Part shown: piece by piece, positions 35,771 through 46,848 of the stretch
Layout of the letters: the number at the start of each line of letters is the position of its first letter
Numbering within the stretch: position 1 is the first letter of the stretch
NCBI GenBank assembly: GCA_028386065.3
Contig: JAKUCV010005671.1
Span: forward strand, 1 to 64,000
Length of the DNA: 64,000 bases
Reading direction: 5' to 3'
Source: Turnera subulata
Lineage: Eukaryota; Streptophyta; Magnoliopsida; Malpighiales; Passifloraceae
Notes under the pieces: generated by a model
What the model was told of the DNA's origin: nothing
The model's database searches: none
What the model saw: the letters and a program-made list of their open reading frames with translations, nothing else
Position numbers and translations under genes: made by a program

Positions 35771-35996
35771 GGGCCTAAGGCCCACATCATAAGAACCCTT
35801 TGGGCCTAAAGCCCATCTCAAAATAATATCCATTTATTGGGCCTAAAGCACATTCCCCAAAACCATTGGGCCTAAAGCCCATTTAAATTAGTTACATTTT
35901 ATTGGGCCTATAGCCCGTATCTATAATTGTCCTTGAGCCTGAAGCCCACTTCCTTAAGTCCTTATTAAGCCAAGCATAGGATTGGGCTTAAAGCCC
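35771..35996. repeat. Seven hairpin units of GGGC-CTAAA-GCCC type
   Basis: Units read GGGCCTAAGGCCC, GGGCCTAAAGCCC (twice), GGGCCTAAAGCAC, GGGCCTATAGCCC, GAGCCTGAAGCCC and GGGCTTAAAGCCC, at irregular spacing of 25-50 bp. A further GGGCCTCCAGCCC lies near 35260. Variation is mostly in the loop and outer stem. The array lies within LTR D. Confidence 0.75.
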
Positions 35997-36198
35997 GTTA
36001 CTTAAGTCCAAGGTCAAAACCGAGCCCAAGATTCCCAGCCTAAGGTTCTACCCGTGTCGGCATTTACCGGCCTAAGGTTCTACTCGTTTCGGTTTCCACT
36101 AATCACAATTAAATACATAACCCAATTCCGAATTATAAGTACATGCCATGAATGAATACAATTGTACATCCAGTATACCGTTAAAATGCCGAAAATCG

Positions 36199-36282
36199 AG
36201 ACCCGAGCCTTTGCCGGAATTTTTCCGAGCCTCGCCGAAAAATTCCCGAGCCTTCGCCGGATTCCGGTGAGCCTCGCCGGAA
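36199..36282. repeat. Short degenerate tandem repeat (CGAGCCTCGCCGG type)
   Basis: Four units of the form CCGAGCCTTCGCCGGA with AT-rich spacers repeat every 22-27 bp within LTR D. A diverged relative occurs in the nested element LTRs near 27985. Confidence 0.6.
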
Positions 36283-38354
36283 CAGTACCCCAACACGTCG
36301 AAAAGACAACTACAACAAACTGCCCAACCCGGAAACAACCAATTCGTCACAACAACAACACAAAAACGAAATTGAAAGGAAGCAGGAGGAAGGAGGTCGC
36401 ATCCTTACCAGGAAAACCCAAATCCTCACTGTCCCCAGTACCATTCTGCCCAGAATTGTGGCACAACACCCAGAATCAGTTCCTCACACCAACTGTCCGT
36501 GAAAAACCCGAGCGAACACCACTGCTCGTCACCATCACCGAACCATCAGCTCACACCCGCTCAAAGCCCGGCCAAACAACACAACGAGACCACCCAACAA
36601 TCTGCCGCCGTCAGCACTCAAAGGCAAAGCAAACAAAACCCTAAACTCAGACTCAATTCACCAACGGAAGAAAAACAAAGGAAGAAAAGAAAAGACAGAG
36701 GCAATGCAACTTACCCCTCAACGGTGTCCAGACCCGACACCAACACGGCCACCACCAATCATCACTCACACGAGCAGAACCACCAACACACACCCCCAGT
36801 ACAACAACAACAACACAAGCGCCACGACACACCCAACACAACGACAACCACCCGCCACCGATCCAAACCCGACCGCCCAAACACACACGCCAACCATCAA
36901 AACAAAACCCAATTTGGATTAGCACATCAACCTTAATCCAAGAAGAAGAAAGAAGAGAAGGAAGGCGCATGTGGCTTACCGGCAATCAACGGACACGGCG
37001 GCGGTTTTATCGGTGCACACAGGCTTCGTGTCCTGCACAGCGACCGGAAAACACCACGACCGGTATGGCGGCGTCGCTGGCGGTCTTGGGCTCGTCCTCT
37101 ACCGTCGACCTCGCCCTTGCTCGTCCTCGGCGGCGTGAAGCAGAAGAGGAAGAGATGAGAAGGATGATGGCGGCAGTTGTGTGGGTTCGTGAGAGAGGGA
37201 GCTACGAACTCGGGTGAGGGATGAGAAGAGAAGAAGGAAGGACGAAAAGGGGGCGTGAGAGGGGAGAGAGGAGAAAGAGAAGAAGGGGAGAAGGAAGAAG
37301 GAGAGAGGAAAAAAAACGGGAGAGAGAAAGGGAGTCGGGGTCGGCGGCGGCTAGGGTGAAGAAAAAGAAGAAACAAAAATAAGAAGAGAAGAAAGAAAGA
37401 AGAGAGGCTTGGGGTTAGGGTTGGCCGGCCTGGTCCAAAACGACGCCGTTTTGGACTAGGGCGAGGTCAACCCGCCCTTGGCAGTCAACATCTCATTTTT
37501 TTTTTTTCATCCTTCCAAAACGACGTAGTTTCATTAGGACCTACGTTAACCTTCGCGTTTTACCCCGATCTCGAATCCGTTTTCCACGGGACCCGAACCA
37601 TGAACAATACCAACTTAAAATTAACATTTCCAAGGAATAATAATTTATTTCCTCGACTAAAACTCGAAAATTCCTTAAGGGTAAAATTGGAATAAAAATT
37701 TAGAAAATTCTGAAAAAAAAAATATCAATTAACGAAATTCGGGGCGTTACATGAAGAGAAGATAAGAAGGAGGAAGGGAGGAAGAAGACAAGGGAGAAAA
37801 GTAGGAAAAGAAAGGGATTGGGGCCGGTTGGTTCACGGGTGAAGGCTGAGAAGAAAGAAAAAAAAGAAAGAAAAAAGGAGAGGAGAAAGGAAGGAAAGAA
37901 AGAAAAGAGAGAAGAAAGTGGGGCTCGCGCGGCCGGGGAAAAACCGGGAGAGAGAAAGAAACGTAGCTGGGAAAGAGGAAGAGGAAGGAAGGAGGAGAAG
38001 GAAGAGTGGCCTCGGCAAGCTCATTTGGCCGGTCCGGATTCTCGTACCGGGATCTCGTAAACGCAGGGATACTCCCGTCTTTCTGACAAATCCCGTCCCG
38101 AGTCCAAAAATATGACTTGGGCTCGGAAAATCCGATTAATCCTCCTGAACGTCGTCCAAGTCTCGGAACTGAAAACCGAGGCTCGGTTAGTTAGGAAGAT
38201 GCTCCCGAGCGCGGGAAAACTCTCGGTTTCAAAAAAAACGACCATCGATTTACCTCGAATTAATTACCCGAGATTAATTCAACAGTAAATCACTGTATAA
38301 CGACTTTAACAGTCCCGTTAAAAATTCAAATTTTACCTGGGCTGTTACAAAGCA

Positions 38355-38600
38355 GAGGAAGAAAGGAAGAGGAGAGGAAGAAAAAGAGAGGAAAAGAAAA
38401 AAAAGAGAGAAAGAAAAAAAGAGAGAAAAAAAAGAGAAGAAAAAGAAAAAGCGAAAAAAAAAGAAAAAGCGAAAAAAAAGAGGAAATGAAAAAAAAAGAA
38501 CCAATCAGAAAATAGAGAAAAGAAAAATAAAAGAAAAGAAAAGAAAATAGGAAAAATACAGAAAAAGAAATGAAAATAGAAAAAAAAAGGAAAATAACGT
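38355..38600 (+). repeat. Polypurine stretch about 245 bp long
   Basis: This is almost uninterrupted A and G on the plus strand, in the right part of the outer solo LTR. Similar purine tracts occur at 28850-29100 and 37750-38010 in the nested LTRs. Frames translated from it (Phe/Ser-rich or Lys/Glu-rich) are composition artefacts. Confidence 0.9.
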
Positions 38601-39883
38601 GAACAGTGCCGCCACCCGGAGCTCCCCTGCTACTGTTCACCAGGAAGAGTTTCCCGCCACCTCTCGTCGCACCGCCGCCACCAGCATGCTCGCCGTGCCA
38701 TCGCGAGCTCAGCCCCGCTGCCTCCGTCGCCTTCCGTCCACCGAAGCGTCGTGACGCGCCGTTGACCCGCGGCGAAACCCCCGGATCCGTCTTCCTCCGT
38801 GCCTGCATCTGCACCAGCGCCGCTGCGCCCAGTTTTCTGACGTCCTTCGCATCGCCTGCATCCGCCGCACGCCCTGCCTCGTTCGCTTCCCTTCCTCGCG
38901 CTCTCGCCGTCGACGCCGTTCCTGCAACCCGAGGTAAGACCCGTGGGTTGCGACGACCCGTTTCTTTCGGGCAGGTCGCGAACAGAGGCCTGGGTTGGGC
39001 TGTGTGGTGTTGGGCTGGGCCTTGGCAGGGCTGGGCTGGGCTGCTGCCTTGGTCTGGGCCGCACTATTCATGGCCCAGTTCGGTTTTAATTAAAAAATAT
39101 ATATATGTATTTATTTATTAATCTGGTATTTAATTTTGGAAAAAAATATATGTTTACTTTGAGAAAATTATGATCAATTTAATTCTGGTATTTTGAGGAA
39201 AATATAAATATATATACTTTGATAAATAATTAAGTTATGTTTTGGAAAACTATTATTATTTGAAAAAAATATAAATATCATGAAATTAATTCCTGGAAAT
39301 TTTATATATATATATATTATTTTCCCTAGAAAATTATGGTTGTAGAAATATATATATATGTACTTTGAAAATTAAAGGTAATTATATTTGTGTTGGTAAA
39401 TATTATTATATATATTTAGAAAAAGATAAATACTATATAAATTTTTTGGAAATTATAAATATGTTATTATTTTTTTCCGGGAGTTATGGTGATTATTTTG
39501 GGAAAAGTATAATCAATTTATGAAAATATTTTTAAAAGAGTTTTAATTAAAGTACGGTACCGAAATTATATTCGGATATACGTACGGTACAATATTTTCG
39601 GTAAAAGAAGATAATAAAGGATATGAACCGGGATGGGTTTATTTCGCAGTATTGGCATCATAGCATACCGATTATGTGCATTTATGTGTATATATTGTTT
39701 GTTGTATAGGTTCGGATATCGGACAGTTTCCCGAGGAGCCGGCTTGGGACCGGACATTGTCTCCGGAGTTGAGTAATCGGCCAAGGTGAGGATGGATTTC
39801 CTTCAATATGTGCCTGTATTACTCGGTTATTGTGTTTGATGATTATTGCATTGTTGGATGTTGCATTTGCTGTGGTTTGATTC

Positions 39884-40266
39884 GGGATGTTTATCCCATT
39901 GTCTTGATTGTTATCGGGATGTTTATCCCAGTATTGTGATTGGTTTTTGGATGTTTATCCTTGAGTCTTTTGGTATAAGTATAACGGAATAAATAATAAA
40001 TTGTGATAAGGATGTCGATCCTCGATTTTGGATGGGATGTCTATCCCGGTATTTGGTTAGGGATGTTGATCCCTGTGATTTGATTTTGATGACGATAATA
40101 TAATTGTCACGTGATAAGTAGCGGTACGACTCGATAGTTTAAGACTATTTTGTGGTGGCCTTGACCTAGGTTACTTGTGATAAGCATGTCTATGCTTGGG
40201 ATGTCTATCCCGTGATTATCTTTGGAATGTCTATCCCTGGGTTCGTATTTTTGGGATGTCGATCCC
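39884..40266 (+). repeat. Ten hairpin units GGGAT-GTYK-ATCCC with compensatory changes
   Basis: GGGATGTTTATCCC at 39884 is followed by nine further units ending at 40253-40266. The loop is GTTT, GTCT, GTTG or GTCG. Two units change both stem arms together: AGGAT-GTCG-ATCCT at 40009, and AAGCAT-GTCT-ATGCTT at 40182. Spacing is irregular. The array lies in the solo LTR about 600 bp before its 3' end. Confidence 0.85.
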
Positions 40267-40865
40267 TGGGTTCTATTGATTTGGTCTGGCACCCGAAATA
40301 TGTTGATAACCAGGTCTGACCTCTAGCTTATCCGTGACGGGGCCCGGAAAGATAAAATTGGAAAATTGGATTTTTGTTTTAGTCTTTTCGGTCTTGGACC
40401 CGTTTTGGGTCGAGTTTTTGGTTTGGTATGTATTTGGTGGTTTTTACTTGTTTTGACCTTGAGTAATTATAATGTTGCATATTGATTGTCTATCCTTCGT
40501 CGGTGAGCACTTCGGACTCACCTCTCACCTGCGGGCTTTCATCCCGTAGGATGGATTATTTGTGGTACAGGATTGGTGCATTCCAGACAGGCTGCGGCGT
40601 TATCCCTTGGACAGGGCTCGGATCCATAGTTTGCACCAGTGTCGCATACAGTGTTTTGTGAGTTATTTAGTCTTCCGCTGTGCATTATTTTTACTATTGT
40701 TGGGCCATTGGGCCGGTTATGATGCTATTGGTGTTTTTTATTTTGGGCTGTTGAGCCGAGTTTCTGTTATATACACTGTATGCTGGGCTTGGTTTGATTG
40801 GGTCGTCACAGTTCCGGCACGTGTTTACTGTGTACGGTAAATACGGGTCGGGGCGTTTCAGAATG

Positions 40866-41230
40866 AAATTTAGTTAGTTTTATATCCACTACTAACTAAG
40901 ATTGTTTACACCATCTTAGCCTATCAAAACTTATAAACATGATATAGTGAGTGGTTAAAGATTTTCTTTCACTTTCTCATAATTTAAATATCCTAGTTAA
41001 TTTAAGAGTATTAAAATTGGCAAATCAATAGGGATAGATTGTCTTAAAGCCTCTATTGGCTGTTCTATATAGATCCGTCCGGGGTCAGCATTTATGCACA
41101 GGTTGGTTGGTTCTTCTACTCACTAGACCCCTTCTGGATCATCAGGCCCCGTGATGGGATGAATTCAATTCGAGCCCAGCACAAGTGTATCTTAGATCGA
41201 CTATATATTATATATATATATATGATTATA

Positions 41231-41267
<37 letters not shown>

Positions 41268-44050
41268 CTTTGTATCATGGCTAGTTGGGGTAGGTGGGAT
41301 TGGTCATACGGATTACAAGTGGAAAAAAATATAATCTTTTTTGTCGAAAATGTGAAAAAAATGGACATTAAACGAAGTGATACCTCAAAAGTTCTGCCTG
41401 TGGTTGTGATGATAGATGTGTACATGATCAGGAAACGAAGGCAGGAAGCATCAGGTTGGGGCCGCCGGTGTCTGGCGCGTGCACACTCCTATAAGAACAC
41501 CACATATGCATCTGCTCAACACCCGCCTGCATCCATAAGCAGTGAAGTCCCCATCCATCCTCCCTTCACATTTATTTTTCTATTTTGTCCAATCCCATCC
41601 CCATTTGCCAACCCTAGCTACTTATTAATCCGCATTGACGGGATTTCACAGTTCAGATAGAGAAGTTTTTGAGTATGTGGCTTAACTTACTCCAAGAAAA
41701 TTTGTTATTAGTTTAGTCTGGTTTGAGTCAGGTAATTGCTCTAAGAAGTAACGATGTTTTAACATTTATCTTCATTAGCATAAAAAAAAAAAACATTTAT
41801 CTTCATTTGTAAATGCTCAAACTTAATTAACGCTGTAAGGTTTTGGGCTAAATTTAATAGGCCTAATAATTTAGTATATGTGAGAGATATAAAAAAAATC
41901 TGAGATTAGCTTTGTTTTGTGTGCGAACTATAGGGTTTGCAGGGTTGGCAAACTAAAGTAGAGTAGGCTATAATAAACTTGTAGAAGTATGAAGAAGAGG
42001 AAGAAAGCATCGGCATCATGCCCACCTAAAGATTTGAAGCAGTGAGGATGCTCGCAAAGAGAGTAGAAAAACAAGATGGATTAAGATTCCTTATTTTCCT
42101 AGTAAGGTGTAGCACTGTAGGTGTAGATGGAACTTTTGCTCCCAAGGAAGATTGTATTAATATTGTTTAAATTAGTGAGAAATTTTATAGAAAATAGATG
42201 TAGACAAGATTAAGGTCAAACCTTTCCTCAATAAAAAGATTAAGGCCAAACCACTATAAATTCTATATCTTAATTTTCTGCAATCTTTTCTATCATTTGT
42301 GCATGATCTTGGGAGGCCCATCAAGCGATGGGAGATCTATCCCCAACAACTAAAGTGGAGTTATGGTTGCATTGTAGAGAAGAGCTAGGTTGCAACAAGT
42401 CCAGATTTGTTAGATCTGGTACTTTGCATAAGTTATCCAACACATTAAAAATTTGAAGGTAGCTGGATGGATATAAGCAAACAAGAAGGAAGATTGTAGA
42501 TCATATTGAGATTGATGGCATGACAATTTAATTTAGTCCACCAAGGTGGAGATGATTAATTACTGGGATTTGGGCTACGTTAGACTTGGCCTAAAATATA
42601 CTTTGAATTAGAGGGGAAGTACTACATTTAATTGTGGTTGGAGTGTATTTCAAGTAGTAACTCTTGGTAATTATAGATAGGAGGGTTTAGATTATTTTTT
42701 TTGGTAGAGCCTGTGGGAAGAGTAGAAAAAGTAAAAAATAAAAAGAATTTGTTTTGAATAGATTTTCTAAAATTTTTTTATTGTATTAATATTTTTATGA
42801 GTGAAGATCTGAAATTCATGACCTAGGAAAATTTAAGGCCAGACCACGTAAAATTCTTGTGTTTTGTTTTATTTTATTTGCGAATCTTTTGCAATTTTTT
42901 TTCCTAAAGGTGTCTAATTACTTACTTAAACCAAACACATGATGTTATTACAAATCGTTTTTTAACCATCACTATCGCATGTGTAACATGTAAATTTGTA
43001 ACATGCCAGAATATTCTCGGGCCAGATTCATGTGCAAGTGCAACAAGCAGCAAATACAAGTGGGTCAAGAGCCATTAGTGGCACATGACATTGTGTTTTG
43101 CAATTTTTCTGTTTTTTTTTTTTTTTTGTAGCTATGGTTTTGCGATTTATACTTGCAATCTGTTTTTTTTTTCTTCTTTTTTGTTTTTGGCAGCAAGAGA
43201 AGTTAAGCCAATTTGCCTGTTGGGCCATAGCAGACCACTAGGATGGCGACAAACTAATTAATTTATTGTCTTTTTTTAAAAAAATTCATATGACTTTAGG
43301 TGTTTTTTTTTTTTTTTACTCAAGATATGACTGAGATTAATGAGCTTAAAACTTTCAAAGTTAGAGGTGGCCGTCTTCTCAAGTACTTAGCTTTCTCAAA
43401 TCCAATCTTTGCTGGTTTTGTGCACAACTTTTTAGCAGCATGACACTTCCACGTGAAGCACTTGTTTGGTGTCTTTGACATAATAGATCACTCGTCACTT
43501 TCATTGCATAAAACAGAAGACATCACTATTGCAATCTCCATTCCGTATTTCCTTTCTTGAAATGTCACCGAGTCGGAGGAAAACGGATTACAGTCTTGCA
43601 TGCCTTTTCTCTATTGAGTAACACACTTCTGTACAAATTAACTCGGTTAATAAGAAAAATTATCTCTTGCTAGAAACCAAAATCCTTGAAAAGTTCGATT
43701 GAGGTGGCGATCAAGTATGGTATTTTTTTCTTTTAAATGTATTTCTTAAACTTTAGAGTTATGGATGGTTTACTAAATTACACATATATACGACCCAAAG
43801 CTTAAATTATACATATATATGACCGAAAGCTATCTCACATTTTCAGGTACACGAATAACCAAAAAGATTGACGAGGAGTGCGACTGAGTAAACAATACGT
43901 TTACCAAATATCTCAGCAGATGTAATAAAAAATATAGGCTTAAGAACTTAAATTGTTCATTTGACACGTTTGATTTGACATTTTTAGTCATGTTATCCTT
44001 ATGTTAAGAGATTTTTATGAATTGAGTATTTCCCTATTTGACTTTTTCCC
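40866..44050. other. Intergenic, AT-rich, no gene found
   Basis: No coding homology was found in any frame. A frame at 41277-41660 has a promoter- or leader-like pyrimidine-rich part but no domain. Homopolymer runs lie at about 43113 and 43300. This stretch separates the nested LTR complex from the gene pair at 44974-49926. Confidence 0.4.
41201..41263. repeat. TA-dinucleotide microsatellite
   Basis: Two TA runs are separated by GATTATAATTC and followed by TCTCTC. Confidence 0.9.
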
Positions 44051-44070
44051 AATATTTTCAGAAAATTATG
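44051..44070. repeat. SINE target-site duplication (left)
   Basis: AATATTTTCAGAAAATTATG is repeated exactly at 44243-44262. Confidence 0.9.
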
Positions 44071-44242
44071 TATTTTTATTTTTCTTTCTTGTTGGTTTAT
44101 CCGGAGCTTTGTCTCGGGTCACGCACCTGGTTATGGTGGGTGAGTCTCCCATTGGGGATTTTCTGCATACATGAGGACTCGAACCCGAGACCTCGGGTAA
44201 GCAGAACAAGTCGCTTACTACTTGAACCAACCCCAAGTTGGT
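44071..44242 (-). mobile_element. tRNA-derived SINE (Au-like), 172 bp
   Basis: On the minus strand the 5' end carries TTGGTTCAAGTAGTAAGCG (A-box region). The B box GGTTCGAGTCC follows about 40 bp later, and the 3' end is A-rich (AAGAAAGAAAAATAAAAATA). A perfect 20-bp target-site duplication flanks it, as expected for LINE-mediated retroposition. The body resembles the widespread plant Au SINE type, judged from memory of its CGAACCCGAGACC block. Confidence 0.85.
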
Positions 44243-44973
44243 AATATTTTCAGAAAATTATGGGCATGGCATATGTTCTAGTGAAGTATGAGATCCGTTG
44301 TCACTATCAACTGATCCTTTCACTAATCTAATGTATAATCCATTCGAATATGTGTCACCTTTCTGAGAGAAATTGGAACAAATCAGATTAGAGGATCAAA
44401 TTATCAAAATCGCTGGACAGACAATTTAAATATTTAATCCTAAAAGTATAGGGACGTTCATTTTCTCTTAATTATAACATCTTTCCACCTTGCGCTTCTT
44501 ATCATAGCATCGACTGAGATAATTGTTGGATTAGGAGAGTATAAATGAGGACAACTGAAACTTGACTTGAAAACAAAAAAAAATACGGAGTTCGAGCTCG
44601 AACTCGCATCATCATCATATGCTCTATACTCAAACTTGAATTATTTAACCCATAACCTTCATGAAGGAAACATATACTTCACCTACCAAAACCTGATGGT
44701 AAAGTCCAGCATTTGTTTGGGTACTATCAAAATTAAGAAAGGACAAAAATGAGTAGACATTCGAAAGTCGATAGCTCAGTAATTTATTTATTCTTGGCAA
44801 TGGGTTGCAAGATGAGAGCTCTAGGGCTCCACCAAATATGCACGTAAACAGCAAACCCAATCAAGCAACTAATATCCTCCTTTAATTTCTTGATCTGATT
44901 ATCTATCTTGGTTTATTTTATCTGTACAAATTAGAACAACAAAGAAAAGCCCTGCAGGGAGCAAAACAAACAA

Positions 44974-46848
44974 ATGATTAGCATAGAAGATCTGTATGGA
45001 GTTCTTAGTGCAGTTGTGCCACTGTATGTGACCATGTTCTTGGCTTATGCCTCAGTGAAGTGGTGGAACATATTCAGCCCGGACCAATGTTCAGGCATCA
45101 ACAGGTTCGTTGCTTACTTTGCTGTCCCACTCCTCTCCCTGGACTTCATCTCGAGGATAGATCCTTACAAGATGGATCTTCTCTTCGTTGCTGCTGATGG
45201 GATTTCCAAGGTTTTGATCCTCGTAGTTCTGCTTTGTTGGGCCAAGTTCTGGCGGCGAGGAAGCCTTGAATGGGTTATCACTCTATTCTCCTTGTCAACT
45301 CTCCCCAACACCCTGGTCATGGGAATCCCACTGTTGAAGTCAATGTACGGGGATGACAAGGAGGGCCTCATGATTCAGGTCCTGGTGTTGCAGTGCATCA
45401 TCTGGTACAGTTTGTTGTTGTTCTTGTTTGAATATAGAGAGGCAAGAATTGGATTCTTGAAGAACTTGACGAGTGCAGCAAGAAGCTGCCTTAGTAGTAG
45501 TACTAGTCCTAGTAACAGTGTAAAGAGCAAGGGAAGAGATGAAGTTGGAAGTGCTGGAGATCATCATGAAGTTGTGATGGCCGTTGCTGCGACAACAACT
45601 TCAAACCAAGAGGTGGCTCACCAAAAGGATTCTGCAGGGAGATTGAGGCCAGTGGTGGCCGCTGCAATGGATGGAGACGGTAAAGAGGTTCATCTATTCA
45701 TTTGGCGCTGTGGATGTTGCACTTCTCAAGGCAAGAATATGGAAGACACATGCATACTGTCCTATATATATCAAACTCTTTCTTTGCTTTTCACGTTCCT
45801 GACTCCTTTGCTAATTAATTGAAGTTGTGATGGAAACAACAGGGGTGCTTGAGCAGTCGGTGCGAGCTTGCCAAAAAGAAAGAGGCAAAGAGAATGGTGT
45901 CGTAGAACATGAGAAGAATGAGACCCTCGAGGAGGACACTACCGTTCAAACCTCCACAGTTGCGATCTTGAAAATCTTGAAAACAGTATTCCATAAGCTG
46001 CTCAGGAATCCCAATTCTTATGCAAGTTTAGTTGGCCTCACCTGGGCCTTAATCTCTTGCAGGTACCAAACACAGTCACTACGAATTTTGAATCATGAAT
46101 TAATTTCACCTGATCCATTCAAAAACACAAAGTATGATTGTTTAAAGCATTCACATAATGTTCCAGCTATTTTACTTTTATGGTTTGTGCCTTTGTCACG
46201 CAGATGGGGCATTCAGAAACCCCAAATAGTGGACGATTCGGTTACCATCTTGTCAAAGGCAGGTCTTGGATTGGCCATGTTTAGCCTTGGTAAGAAGAAA
46301 CCTCTCCCTTTTTATATTTAAGATAGCTTGTTACACCTAAAGATTGTTTGATGTTGTGTTTCTTTCCATCTTCCAATTGAAATTATTTGCCATGTGATGT
46401 TAAAAATAAATAAAAATACCATGTAAACTAAACCTCATGGATTCTCTCTATGGTTTTAAGGCTTGTTCATGGCCCTGCAACCAAAGATTATAGCATGTGG
46501 AAAGAGGATGGCGATATATGGGATGATTGCCAGGTTTGTAGCTGGGCCTGCAGTAATGGCAGTAGCTTCCCTGGGAGTGGGCCTCAAGGGAACCACATTG
46601 AGATTATCCATTGTTCAAGCTGCCCTCCCACAAGGAATTGTCCCTTTTGTATTCGCCAGAGAATATGATCTGCACCCCGATGTATTAAGCACTGCGTAAG
46701 TTTAAGCTTCCAAGTCAAGGTTGCATGTTCACAAATTTTCAATGATGATAAATTTAATGGCTGATACCTCTAATTTTGCAGGGTCATATTTGGAATGATT
46801 GTATCTCTGCCCATCACTATACTCTACTACGTTTTCCTGGGCCTCTGA
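44974..46848 (+). CDS. PIN: PIN auxin efflux carrier with shortened loop, 5 exons
   Basis: This is a membrane carrier of the auxin-efflux PIN family. Exons are 44974-45730, 45843-46062, 46204-46289, 46461-46695 and 46782-46848, giving 454 aa. The N-terminal five-helix block holds [51 protein letters not shown] and [15 protein letters not shown]. The C-terminal block holds [57 protein letters not shown] and [12 protein letters not shown]. The central loop (about residues 155-300) is roughly half the length seen in canonical PINs and shows no TPRXS phosphorylation motif, but keeps the conserved KEVHLFIW segment. Intron 1 needs a GC donor (CAAG|GCAAGA); a GT donor at 45680 keeps the same phase but would drop KEVHLFIW. 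The clade is uncertain. The gene is convergent with Z-ISO. Confidence 0.92.
45731..45842 (+). other. GC-AG intron 1 of PIN (proposed)
   Basis: The donor CAAG|GCAAGA matches the strong consensus required of GC introns, and the acceptor is AACAACAG. Joining leaves the frame intact (phase 1). No GT donor downstream of the KEVHLFIW codons fits. Confidence 0.6.

Larger units (their letters stand above)
34348..37751 (-). mobile_element. Third LTR, family D, inside the 5' LTR
   Basis: On the minus strand it begins TGTAACGCCCCGAATTTCG and ends AATTGGGACA, an LTR-like TG...CA segment of 3.4 kb. Its composition parallels the host LTRs, including a GCAGCGGAAGACT block, a GC-rich zone and purine tracts, so it is a related family. 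No target-site duplication is visible (TCCCG versus TGAAG), consistent with the neighbouring 704-bp deletion. The interior is absent, so it may be a solo LTR. Confidence 0.65.
25660..38349 (-). mobile_element. Large-LTR (LARD-like) retrotransposon nested in the solo LTR
   Basis: Two minus-strand LTRs (25660-29452 and 31845-38349) flank a 2392-bp interior. AAGCA precedes 25660 (25655-25659) and follows 38349 (38350-38354), an exact 5-bp target-site duplication. The primer-binding site and polypurine tract lie at the correct ends of the interior. There is no gag, protease, RT, RNase H or integrase, so it is non-autonomous. Long LTRs with a short non-coding interior fit the LARD class. The two LTRs differ at few visible positions, pointing to a fairly recent insertion. 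Confidence 0.88.
31845..38349 (-). repeat. 5' LTR of the nested element, itself interrupted
   Basis: It is colinear with the 3' LTR from 31845 to 34346 and from 37752 to 38349. Between them, 704 bp of LTR (matching 28151-28854) is missing and a different LTR occupies the gap. Small differences from the 3' LTR include C/T changes near 32290. Confidence 0.88.
25317..40860 (+). mobile_element. Plus-strand solo LTR split by a nested element
   Basis: The left piece (25317-25659) starts TGTAACAGCTCGGG. The right piece (38350-40860) ends CGGGTCGGGGCGTTTCA. Together they make one TG...CA LTR of about 2.85 kb, flanked by GAATG on both sides. No internal region accompanies it, so it is a solo LTR left by LTR-LTR recombination. 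The termini match those of the nested minus-strand LTRs, so the two are related families. The right piece carries a purine tract, a hairpin array and a TTTACTGTGTACGGTAAA stem near its end. Confidence 0.85.

Noticed and set aside
36162..36936. Overlapping Thr/Pro/Asn-rich frames in LTR D
   Set aside because: Low complexity, no start context or domain, inside LTR sequence.
38326..39121. Long open frames on both strands in the solo LTR
   Set aside because: They run through polypurine and GC-rich LTR sequence with no domain; frames on opposite strands cover the same DNA.
41277..41660. Candidate small gene of 127 codons
   Set aside because: No motif, AT-rich beginning, no supported intron structure or homology I can recall.
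45827..46321. Separate gene starting at the ATG at 45827
   Set aside because: The frame is exon 2 of the PIN gene extended into both flanking introns; the acceptor at 45842 and donor at 46063 explain it.
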